NCBI GenBank assembly: GCA_030431055.1
Contig: JAUIJA010000005.1
Coordinates: forward strand, 59,526 to 123,525
Length of the DNA: 64,000 bases
Direction of reading: 5' to 3'
From: Bacteroidia bacterium
GTDB lineage: Bacteria; Bacteroidota; Bacteroidia; Flavobacteriales; Flavobacteriaceae
This document shows, one piece after another, positions 54,374-63,200 of the stretch (positions within the stretch are counted from its first letter, which is position 1; every line of letters starts with the position of its first letter). The notes below the pieces were generated by a model. It made no database searches. It was not told the DNA's origin and was given only the letters and a program-made list of their open reading frames with translations. A program made the position numbers and the translations under genes.

Positions 54374-54404
54374 AAAAAGCAACTCATTTGAGTTGCTTTT
54401 TTTG
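54374..54404. terminator. bidirectional terminator
   Basis: Arms AAAAAAGCAACTC and GAGTTGCTTTTTT with an ATTT loop between the convergent ytxJ and lipoprotein genes. Coordinates may be off by a base. Confidence 0.88.
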
Positions 54405-54405
54405 T

Positions 54406-55593
54406 TTATCTTCTAAATTTATTATTGGTAATAATACTTTTTAGTTTGGCTTTTAAATCTTCACCAGTATCAAATATCATTTGTTCGTTTGTAGGAAAAG
54501 CAACAGCTCTTCTGTCGAAATATTGGTAATATGTTTCTTCGCAAGCGCGTTTATCTCCATTGTAATTTGCGTAGATATATTCAAAAACAAACTCACTTGC
54601 TAAAGGGAAAGTTTCAATTAACTGATTACTTCTGAAATCGATATAATCCACTTTTGCTGTTACTTGGCAAGATTTAAATTGCGTAAATTCATAAATACTT
54701 ACAGAAATAGTTTTGAATTTATCTACTTTAATAGGATTTCCTAAACTGTCTTTTACAATATTTCCGTTAGTATCATAAAGATTTTTTACACCGTCTTTAA
54801 TTTGTTTTTCCTTAATAAATTGTTTTTCGCGAACTTGTTCCGGCGACATATTAATTTGGCGAAAATTTACAATCATTCCGTAATCATAGTTTACACTTTT
54901 TTGACGATTGTTGTGGTAAACTGTCCATTTATCGTTTAATCCGTACGTACTAAAATCTAATAAATCGTCTTGTAAACGTTGAGGAATCACCATTCCTGTT
55001 TCATTTTTAGTGTAAACGTGAACGAAATCGGTTCCTTTAAATTGAGCTTCATCCATTAACGAACGCACATCTTGATAGTTAGGATTCAATTGGTCTAAAT
55101 AACGTAAATCATCAAAAGCTTGACGAAAATCCATTTTATTATTAGATCTCATCAAGTTTTTAGCGTTGCTATATAAATATCCCGATAAATTATTTTTACT
55201 CGTAACAATTTCGTCATTGTAATTATCTAGAGGAAAAATAGCATTTCTTCCTTCGTTATGTAACGGTAACGGAAGTAATGGTTTTATTTTCTGTTGGCGA
55301 TTACGCAATTGGTTATACAAATTGAAAATTCGCTCATAATTAGCTGGATTATTTTCTCTTTGCAATAACTTAATCGATTCTAAATCTCTTGTTTTTGCTT
55401 TAGCAAAAGCTTCTTCAAGTAAATAAACGTAATCTTGTTTACCTTTTGCAGTTTTATTTGTGCGTAAAGCATTTACAGCTTTATCGATTGCTGCGTCGTA
55501 GTTTCCAGAATTTAGATAAGATTCGGTTTTTTTTACGCCACTACAAGAAAATAGTAATGTAGCGCATAAAATGATTAGGGTAATTTTCCTCAT
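54406..55593 (-). CDS. conserved lipoprotein of unknown function
   Basis: 395 residues with a lipoprotein signal (MRKITLIILCATLLFSC, lipidated C17). Helix pairs follow (residues about 25-180), for example YLNSGNYDAAIDKAVNALRTN and a NLMRSNNKMDFRQAFDDLRYL segment, giving a TPR-like character; the second half is beta-rich (KTISVSIYEFTQFKSCQVTAKVDYIDF). I do not recognise a named family. The start at MRKI was chosen over an ATG 15 codons upstream, since the signal peptide begins there. Confidence 0.75.
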   Translation of the reverse strand: MRKITLIILCATLLFSCSGVKKTESYLNSGNYDAAIDKAVNALRTNKTAKGKQDYVYLLEEAFAKAKTRDLESIKLLQRENNPANYERIFNLYNQLRNRQQKIKPLLPLPLHNEGRNAIFPLDNYNDEIVTSKNNLSGYLYSNAKNLMRSNNKMDFRQAFDDLRYLDQLNPNYQDVRSLMDEAQFKGTDFVHVYTKNETGMVIPQRLQDDLLDFSTYGLNDKWTVYHNNRQKSVNYDYGMIVNFRQINMSPEQVREKQFIKEKQIKDGVKNLYDTNGNIVKDSLGNPIKVDKFKTISVSIYEFTQFKSCQVTAKVDYIDFRSNQLIETFPLASEFVFEYIYANYNGDKRACEETYYQYFDRRAVAFPTNEQMIFDTGEDLKAKLKSIITNNKFRR

Positions 55594-55713
55594 AAATGAA
55601 TGATTTTGGCAAAGATATAATTTTTTTAAACCTAGCAATATTTAGATTTTTATATCTTTTGTTTTTTAAATTTCGGGAGTAAAAAACAAAAAGAATGCCA
55701 ATTTCTTTTGCAT

Positions 55714-55745
55714 AAAAAAACTCTAAACTATGTTTAGAGTTTTTT
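55714..55745 (-). terminator. terminator of fahA
   Basis: Arms AAAAACTCTAAAC and GTTTAGAGTTTTT with a TAT loop; serves the minus-strand fahA gene. Confidence 0.87.
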
Positions 55746-55765
55746 TAATTATAAATATGATTTTT

Positions 55766-57049
55766 TTATTTTATCTCAACAGCAGGAAGAAGTTTTGAAG
55801 AACATTCTCCAAATCCAATTCTTACATCATTATTTTTACAGAAACCTCTCATAATAACAGTATCATTATCATTAATGAATTTACGTTCTGAACCGTCATT
55901 CATTGTAATTGGATTCTTTCCACCCCAAGTTAATTCAAGCATTGAACCAAAACTATCTTCCGTAGGTCCAGAAATAGTTCCACTTCCCATCATATCTCCA
56001 GAGTTTACACGACAACCGTTAACTGTATGATGTGTTAATTGTTGCGCCATTGACCAATACATATATTTGAAATTAGAACGAGAAATTACCTTTTCTTCAG
56101 CTTGTTCAGGTTTTAAGCCAACTTCTAAATTTATATCAAAAGCATGACTTCCTTCTTGTTGTAAATAAGGTAGAGGAGAAGGACTTTGTTCAGGTCCACT
56201 AACTCTAAAAGGTTCAAGGGCATCCATAGTTACAATCCATGGAGAAATTGTAGAGGCAAAATTCTTTGCTAAAAATGGTCCTAATGGAACATATTCCCAT
56301 TTTTGAATATCACGCGCACTCCAATCATTAAATAAAACCATTCCGAAGATATAATCTTCAGCTTCTTTAATTGGAATAGGTTCGCCCATTAAATTAGCAT
56401 CAGTAGTAATAAAAGCAGTTTCTAATTCAAAATCAACTCTTTGCGATGGTCCAAAAACAGGTTGTGTTTCACCTAAAGGCAACGTTTGTCCGTTTGGTCT
56501 TCTTACAGGAACACCACTAGGAACAATTGTAGAACTTCTACCATGATAACCAACAGGAATGTGTAACCAGTTTGGCAATAAAGCATTTTCAGGATCACGG
56601 AACATTTTTCCTACGTTAGTTGCGTGTTCTTTACTACTGTAGAAATCCGTGTAATCACCAATTTGTACAGGCAATAACATTTCAATTTCAGAAACATCAA
56701 AAAGAATAATTTCTCTGTGTTCTTGGTTATCTCTTAATTTTGGATTTTCAGCATCAAATAATTCAGCTAATCTATTACGAACTAAACGCCAAGTTTTCTT
56801 TCCATCAGAAATAAAATCGTTTAGTGTATCTTGCATGAACATATCATCAGTCAACTCAATTCCATCGAAATAATGCATACGTTGTAATGCACCCATATCG
56901 ATAGCTGTATTTCCTATTCTTGTTCCAATTGTTATATCGTCATTTTTAGTTATAAAAACTCCAAAAGGAATATTTTGAATAGGAAAATCACTATTTTCAG
57001 GAACTGAAATCCAAGATTTTCTATTTGGGTCGTTTGCTATATTTGGCAT
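55766..57049 (-). CDS. fahA: fumarylacetoacetase
   Basis: Last enzyme of tyrosine/phenylalanine breakdown, splitting fumarylacetoacetate to fumarate and acetoacetate. 427 residues: N-terminal SH3-like domain, then FYSSKEHATNVGKMF (active-site region), DFELETAFIT (metal-ligand Glu), FGMVLFNDWSARDIQKWEYV, KNFASTISPWIV and the C-terminal MMGSGTISGPTEDSFGSMLE. The other genes of the pathway are not adjacent. A complete TTTG-N19-TAnnTTTG promoter precedes it. Confidence 0.95.
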   Translation of the reverse strand: MPNIANDPNRKSWISVPENSDFPIQNIPFGVFITKNDDITIGTRIGNTAIDMGALQRMHYFDGIELTDDMFMQDTLNDFISDGKKTWRLVRNRLAELFDAENPKLRDNQEHREIILFDVSEIEMLLPVQIGDYTDFYSSKEHATNVGKMFRDPENALLPNWLHIPVGYHGRSSTIVPSGVPVRRPNGQTLPLGETQPVFGPSQRVDFELETAFITTDANLMGEPIPIKEAEDYIFGMVLFNDWSARDIQKWEYVPLGPFLAKNFASTISPWIVTMDALEPFRVSGPEQSPSPLPYLQQEGSHAFDINLEVGLKPEQAEEKVISRSNFKYMYWSMAQQLTHHTVNGCRVNSGDMMGSGTISGPTEDSFGSMLELTWGGKNPITMNDGSERKFINDNDTVIMRGFCKNNDVRIGFGECSSKLLPAVEIK

Positions 57050-57087
57050 AATAGTATGTGTTAGTTTGTTGTTGAAAAATTAAGAAC

Positions 57088-57118
57088 CAAATATAAACTT
57101 TACCGCTTATTTAACAAA
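57088..57118 (-). promoter_or_regulatory. promoter of fahA
   Basis: Minus strand TTTG (57115-57118), 19-bp spacer, TATATTTG (57088-57095): a complete Bacteroidota promoter, 38 bases before the ATG. Confidence 0.75.
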
Positions 57119-57127
57119 CCTTTTTTG

Positions 57128-57135
57128 TAATTTTG
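57128..57135 (+). promoter_or_regulatory. -7 promoter box of glyA
   Basis: TAATTTTG on the plus strand, 27 bases before the glyA ATG, back to back with the fahA promoter. Confidence 0.5.
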
Positions 57136-57162
57136 ACCAAATTTTAACGAATTACTAAAGAA

Positions 57163-58437
57163 ATGCGACGCGACGAACAAATTTTTGATTTAATTCTTGA
57201 CGAACAAGATAGACAACAACACGGAATTGAACTAATTGCTTCTGAAAACTTTGTAAGCGAACAAGTGATGGAAGCTGCGGGTTCATGTTTAACAAATAAA
57301 TATGCTGAAGGTTATCCTGGAAAAAGATATTACGGAGGATGTGAAGTTGTAGATGTAGTGGAACAAATCGCTATTGATAGAGCGAAAGCTTTATTTGGTG
57401 CTGAATATGTTAATGTTCAGCCACATTCTGGATCTCAAGCAAACACGGCTGTTTTTGCGGCTTGTTTACAACCTGGAGATAAAATTTTAGGTTTCGATTT
57501 ATCTCATGGTGGACATTTAACTCATGGTTCTCCAGTAAATTTTTCAGGAAAATTATACAATCCTGTTTTTTACGGAGTAGATAAGGAAACTGGAAAATTA
57601 AATTATGATAAAATTCAAGAAATTGCTTTAGCAGAAAAACCTAAGTTAATTATTGCTGGTGCTTCGGCTTATTCTCGCGATATGGATTTTAAACGTTTTA
57701 GAGAAATTGCAGATAGCGTAAATGCTATTTTATTAGCAGATATTTCACATCCAGCTGGTTTAATTGCTAAGGGTTTATTAAGTGATCCAATTCCGCATTG
57801 TCATATTGTAACAACTACAACTCATAAGACTTTAAGAGGACCAAGAGGAGGAATGATTATGATGGGAAAAGATTTTGAAAATCCTTGGGGATTAAAAACG
57901 CCAAAAGGAGTTACGAGAATGATGAGCCATGTTTTAGATATGTCTGTTTTTCCTGGAAATCAAGGCGGACCATTAATGCATATTATTGCTGCTAAAGCAG
58001 TTGCTTTTGGTGAAGCTTTAACTGATAATTTCTTTAATTATACAATGCAAGTTCAAAAGAATGCAAAAGCTATGGCTGAAGCATTTGTAAAAAGAGGTTA
58101 TAATATCATTTCTGAAGGAACAGATAATCACATGATGTTAATTGATTTACGAAATAAAAATATCACTGGTAAAGAAGCTGAAAATGCATTAGTAAAAGCC
58201 GAAATTACAGTGAATAAAAACATGGTTCCTTTTGATGATAAATCTCCATTTGTAACTTCAGGTATTCGAGTAGGAACGCCTGCAATTACTACGCGTGGTT
58301 TGGTAGAAGAAGATATGGAAACGATTGTTGATTTTATCGATAAAGTTATTGTAGATTTTGAAAACGATAACTTGTTAGAAGAAATTGCAGATGAAGTAAA
58401 TCAGTTTATAGCTGATAAACCGATGTTTGTTTTTTAG
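57163..58437 (+). CDS. glyA: serine hydroxymethyltransferase
   Basis: Interconverts serine and glycine, supplying one-carbon units to folate. PLP-binding Lys K222 in [43 protein letters not shown] and QPHSGSQAN are diagnostic. Length 424 is standard. Divergent from fahA, closed by a strong terminator. Confidence 0.97.
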   Translation: MRRDEQIFDLILDEQDRQQHGIELIASENFVSEQVMEAAGSCLTNKYAEGYPGKRYYGGCEVVDVVEQIAIDRAKALFGAEYVNVQPHSGSQANTAVFAACLQPGDKILGFDLSHGGHLTHGSPVNFSGKLYNPVFYGVDKETGKLNYDKIQEIALAEKPKLIIAGASAYSRDMDFKRFREIADSVNAILLADISHPAGLIAKGLLSDPIPHCHIVTTTTHKTLRGPRGGMIMMGKDFENPWGLKTPKGVTRMMSHVLDMSVFPGNQGGPLMHIIAAKAVAFGEALTDNFFNYTMQVQKNAKAMAEAFVKRGYNIISEGTDNHMMLIDLRNKNITGKEAENALVKAEITVNKNMVPFDDKSPFVTSGIRVGTPAITTRGLVEEDMETIVDFIDKVIVDFENDNLLEEIADEVNQFIADKPMFVF

Positions 58438-58452
58438 TTTGAGTGATTAAGT

Positions 58453-58485
58453 AAAAAAAACCGAAGCAATGCTTCGGTTTTTTTT
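58453..58485 (+). terminator. terminator of glyA
   Basis: Arms AAAAAAAACCGAAGC and GCTTCGGTTTTTTTT with a 3-nt AAT loop. Confidence 0.9.
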
Positions 58486-58520
58486 ATTTATTTTAAAATG
58501 TGAATATTATAAATTCATAA

Positions 58521-59540
58521 TTATTTTCCGTCTCTATCAACTTTTATTTTTTCAGGACGATTTGCTAATTCCCAAGCAACTAAAAAAGCTAATTGAGCTC
58601 TTTTTGTTAAAGCATCATATTCAATTTTATCTGGTGTGTCTGTTGGCATATGATAATCAGCATGAATTCCGTTAAAATAAAAGATAGAAGGAATTCCGTG
58701 TTTTGCAAAGTTATAATGATCTGAACGATAGTAAATTCTTTCTGGATCATTTCTGTCATTGTATTTATAATCCAATTCCATTTTTGTGTATTTTTCGTTC
58801 ATCGCTTCATTAATTTCATGAAGTTCAGTACTTAATCTATCCGAACCAATTACATAAATATAATTGTTAGTATCTGGATGTAAAGTATCTCTTCTTCCAA
58901 TCATATCAATATTAATGTCAGCAACTGTGTTTTCTAAAGGAAATAAGGGATTTTCAGAATAATAACGCGAACCATGAAGTCCGTGTTCTTCTCCCGTAAC
59001 ATGTAAAAATAAAATAGAACGTTTTGGTTTAAAACCATCATTTGCTGCTAATTTAAAAGCTTCAGATATTTCTAAAAGAGAAACAGTTCCAGAACCATCG
59101 TCATCAGCACCATTATAAACTTCTCCATTTTTCATTCCTACGTGATCGTAATGTGCAGAAACAACAACAATTTCTTCTGGTTTTTCAGAACCTTCTATGA
59201 AAGCCCAAATATTTTCAGAATCAGGTAGTTTTGGAGCAAATCCTCTAGCCATAAATTCAGAAGGTACTTTTTGATACCAACCATTAGCTTTTTCTGGATA
59301 ACTGATATTGTTTTTCTCGTACTGAGAAATTAAATATTTTCCAGCATTTTTCTGTCCTTCAGTTCCAGTATCTCTACCTTCATTTTCATCAGAAGCAACA
59401 ATGTATAAATGCGTTTTTAATTCATCAGCAGTAATAGTGTTCATGTACTTAGAAACATCTGCTTGCTTTTGTGATTTTGTAGAGGAACAACTTATTAAAA
59501 GTGATGTTAATGCTACAAGAGAAAAAATCTTTTTATTCAT
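58521..59540 (-). CDS. M28-family zinc aminopeptidase lipoprotein
   Basis: 339 residues with lipobox LLISC (Cys 18). Two-zinc aminopeptidase motifs in order: VVVSAHYDHVG (His/Asp ligands), NGADDDGSGTVSLLEI (bridging Asp), HVTGEEHGLHGS (Glu-Glu catalytic pair), DINIDMIGR (Asp) and YYRSDHYNFAKHGIPSIF (His). Likely anchored in the outer membrane or periplasm and active on peptides; specificity unknown. No terminator is seen between it and glyA beyond the glyA one. Confidence 0.92.
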   Translation of the reverse strand: MNKKIFSLVALTSLLISCSSTKSQKQADVSKYMNTITADELKTHLYIVASDENEGRDTGTEGQKNAGKYLISQYEKNNISYPEKANGWYQKVPSEFMARGFAPKLPDSENIWAFIEGSEKPEEIVVVSAHYDHVGMKNGEVYNGADDDGSGTVSLLEISEAFKLAANDGFKPKRSILFLHVTGEEHGLHGSRYYSENPLFPLENTVADINIDMIGRRDTLHPDTNNYIYVIGSDRLSTELHEINEAMNEKYTKMELDYKYNDRNDPERIYYRSDHYNFAKHGIPSIFYFNGIHADYHMPTDTPDKIEYDALTKRAQLAFLVAWELANRPEKIKVDRDGK

Positions 59541-59736
59541 TTCTGTTTTTTTTAGAATGTACTAAAATAAAGAATTATTTTTTTAAAAATGATATTTTGA
59601 AATTATTACTTCTTTTTTAACAAAATTATTTTGAAAACCTAATAATATTTGCAATATTTGAAAATTGTGAATAAATTGTTAAAAATCGTTAAAACGTTAT
59701 AAAAAAACGATTTAAAGTATTAAAAAAAGTAATAAT

Positions 59737-60192
59737 ATGAAAATAAAAACTACACTTGCTTTGTTAATTTTAGTATCAATTTCATTGTTGAGTTTTTCTG
59801 TTAAAACACAAAATAACTATAGTGAAGAAATGAAATATGATTGTTTAAGAACTTATTCAAATCAACAAATAGAGAAATTTGTTAGAGAAGTTTTTGTAGA
59901 ACATGCAGATGAATTGGTCTTAAACTCAAAATCGAGTAGATTAAAACTTTTTAAAGAATTTTTATCACGTTTTGAAATCGAATATCACCCAGAATTTAGA
60001 GGTAAAGGCTTTAAAAAGCTGGCCGAAGTTGATTTAAACAATAAATATAATAAAAATCTAAAAAGAGATTTAGTAATGGATGTTGAAACTTTCAATCCGT
60101 TAAAATATCATTTTCAAATGTTTTCTAAAAAAAGACAATTTTTCAGATTTAAAGAGACAGATTATATAATCATAATAGACCCAATACAATAA
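59737..60192 (+). CDS. small secreted protein of unknown function
   Basis: 151 residues with a Sec signal peptide (hydrophobic residues 7-20, cleavage near SFSVKTQ) and a basic, helix-rich body (LKLFKEFLSRFEIEYHPEF, then KKLAEVDLNNKYNKNLKRD). Not recognised. It ends 10 bases before the giant surface protein and is probably cotranscribed, so it may help export or anchor it; this is inferred from position only. A 196-bp AT-rich spacer upstream contains no clear TAnnTTTG box. Confidence 0.65.
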   Translation: MKIKTTLALLILVSISLLSFSVKTQNNYSEEMKYDCLRTYSNQQIEKFVREVFVEHADELVLNSKSSRLKLFKEFLSRFEIEYHPEFRGKGFKKLAEVDLNNKYNKNLKRDLVMDVETFNPLKYHFQMFSKKRQFFRFKETDYIIIIDPIQ

Positions 60193-60202
60193 TACCACCT
60201 AT

Positions 60203-63200
60203 ATGAGAAAAATTTTACTAACCTTACTTTTTTTATTTAGTGCAACAGTTTTAGCACAAAATTATAATATGCAAAATGGTTCCTTTACTACATGTTCAGG
60301 AACATTTTATGATTCTGGAGGTAATGGAGGAAGTTATTCTACAAGTGAAAACTATGAAATCACTTTTTGTCCATCTACACCAGGAACATATATTCAATTA
60401 GAGTTCTTGTCATGGAATGTTGAGGGAGAACCTTTTGATTTTATGACCATTTATAGTGGTAATGGTACAGGAGGACCAGTAATAGGAACATATGGTGATA
60501 CTTCACCTGTGGCAGGAGGAGGATGTTCAACATTAACTAATTATATTGCTTCAAGCGATGCCTCGGGATGTATTACCATTACTTTTGAATCTGATACAAG
60601 TTTGCAATATGGAGGCTGGGAAGCAACTATATCTTGTACAACAACTGCAGGCGGAGATCCTATCACTGGTGGCTCAACCCCTCCAGATAACGCAGTGTGT
60701 TCTGGAGCTAATGCTTTTTGCGCAGACGCAGGACCACTAGAATTTCCAAATGTAAGTGATGATGATTGTGTTGCTGATGCTCCTGCTATCGTTGTGTCTA
60801 ATACTTGTTTAGGTTCTGCTCCTAACCCTGCTTGGTATTTCTTAGAAATTGACACACCAGGAGATGTAAATCTTTTAATAGAGCAAACAACAGGTCCAGG
60901 AGGTACAGGTACAGGCTTAGATGTAGATTTTGCATTATGGGGACCATTCACTACTGCTTCTGATGCTTGTTTGGATTTTACACAAGGTAGTTGTACTGCT
61001 ACTCACAATTGTTCTGGAAATGTGGTTGATTGTAGTTATAGTATAGCTGCCGTTGAAACAGCAACAATACCAGGTGCTCAAGTTGGTGAGGTATATATGG
61101 TATTAATAACAAATTTTAATGGAGACGCTGGTTATATAACGATGACACAAACAAACGCAGGTAATGCAGGCGCAGGTTCAACCGATTGTTCTATTGTTTG
61201 TCCAGTAAGTACTGGTTTTGATCCTACTTGTGGAGGTTCAGATGGTTATATTGTAATTTCAGGACTTGATCCAAGTACTTCTTATACGATTGATTACCTT
61301 GATGATGGAACTCCAGTTTCGGTAAACTTAACAAGTGATACTTCAGGGGAAGTTTCTATAACAGGTTTAGACGCAGGGAATTATACTAATATTGTAACTG
61401 ATTTTTCAGGTTGTGAAGCAGCATATACTAGTGTAACTCTAGTAAGTTCATCTGGTACTCAAGCAACTTTTAATGCTATTCCAACTCAATGTGCAGGAGG
61501 CGTAAATCCATTACCATCGACATCCTTAGAAGGATGGAGTGGAAGCTGGAGTCCAGCCTTTGATGCGAACAATTCAGGTAATTATGTGTTTACACCAGAT
61601 ACGAGTGTTGCAGGCCAAGAATGTGCTTTGCCATCGAATCCTATAGCTGTAACGATAACACCAACAACGCAATCGACTTTTAATGCAATACCGGCACAAT
61701 GTGCAGGTGGTTCGAATCCATTACCTGCTACTTCATTAGAAGGGTTTACAGGTTCATGGAGTCCAGCCTTTGATGCGAACAATTCAGGTAGTTATGTGTT
61801 TACACCAGATACGAGTGTAGCTGGTCAAGAATGTGCTTTGCCTTCGAGTGCAGTAGCAGTAACAATTACACTAAACGTACAAGCGACCTTTAATGCTATC
61901 CCAGCGCAATGTGCAGGCGGTTCAAATCCATTACCAGCAACATCGTTAGAAGGATTTACAGGAACATGGAGTCCTACTTTTGATGCGAATAATTCAGGTA
62001 GTTATGTGTTTACCCCAGACACGAGTGTAGCCGGTCAAGAATGTGCTCTACTATCAGATCCTGTAGCGATAACGATAACACCAAATGTGCAAGCGACTTT
62101 TAATGCTATCCCAGCGCAATGTGCAGGTGGTTCAAATCCATTACCATCGACATCGTTAGAAGGATTTACAGGAACATGGAGTCCAGCCTTTGATGCGAAT
62201 AATAGTGGAAGTTATGTATTTACACCAGATACGAGTGTAGCGGGTCAAGAATGTGCTTTGCCTTCGAATGCAGTAACGGTAACAATAACACCAAATGTGC
62301 AAGCGACTTTTAATGCGATAGAAACGCAGTGTGCAGGTGGTTCAAACCCATTACCAGCAACTTCATTGGAAGGTTGGAGTGGAAGTTGGAGTCCAGCGTT
62401 TGATACTAATAATTCAGGGAGCTATGTATTTACACCAGATACGAGTGTAGCGGGACAAGAATGTGCTCTACCATCAGATCCTGTAGCGATAACGATAACA
62501 CCAAATGTTCAAGCGACTTTTAATGCTGTTCCAGCCCAATGTGCAGGTGGTTCGAATCCATTGCCAGCAAATTCATTAGAAGGGTTTACAGGTTCATGGA
62601 GTCCAGCCTTTGATGCAAACAATTCAGGTAATTATGTGTTTACTCCCGATACGAGTGTTGCAGGTCAAGAATGTGCATTGCCATCTAATCCTGTAGCAGT
62701 AACGATAACGCCAAACGTTCAAGCGACCTTTAATGCTATCCCAGCACAATGTGCAGGTGGTTCAAATCCATTATCAGCTACATCGTTAGAAGGGTTTACA
62801 GGAACATGGAGTCCGGCTTTTGATGCGAATAATTCAGGAAGTTATGTGTTTACACCAGATACGAGTGTTGCAGGTCAAGAATGTGCTTTACCATCGACAG
62901 TAGCGGTAACAATCACGGCAAATGCCCAAGCGACTTTTAATGCTATTCCAACACAATGTGCAGGCGGTTCAAATCCATTACCAGCAACATCTTTAGAAGG
63001 TTGGAGTGGAAGCTGGAGTCCAGCGTTTGATGCGAATAATTCAGGAAGTTATGTATTTACCCCAGATACGAGTGTTGCAGGTCAAGAATGTGCTTTACCA
63101 TCAAATGCAGTAGCGGTAACGATAACATCAGCAGCTCAAGCGACTTTTAATGCTATTCCAGCCCAATGTGCAGGAGGCGCAAATCCATTACCAGCAACAT

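Noticed and set aside
60541..60951. Minus-strand frame of 136 codons opposite the giant surface gene
   Set aside because: The plus-strand frame is continuous, with a signal peptide and repeats; the antisense frame is a by-product of biased codons.
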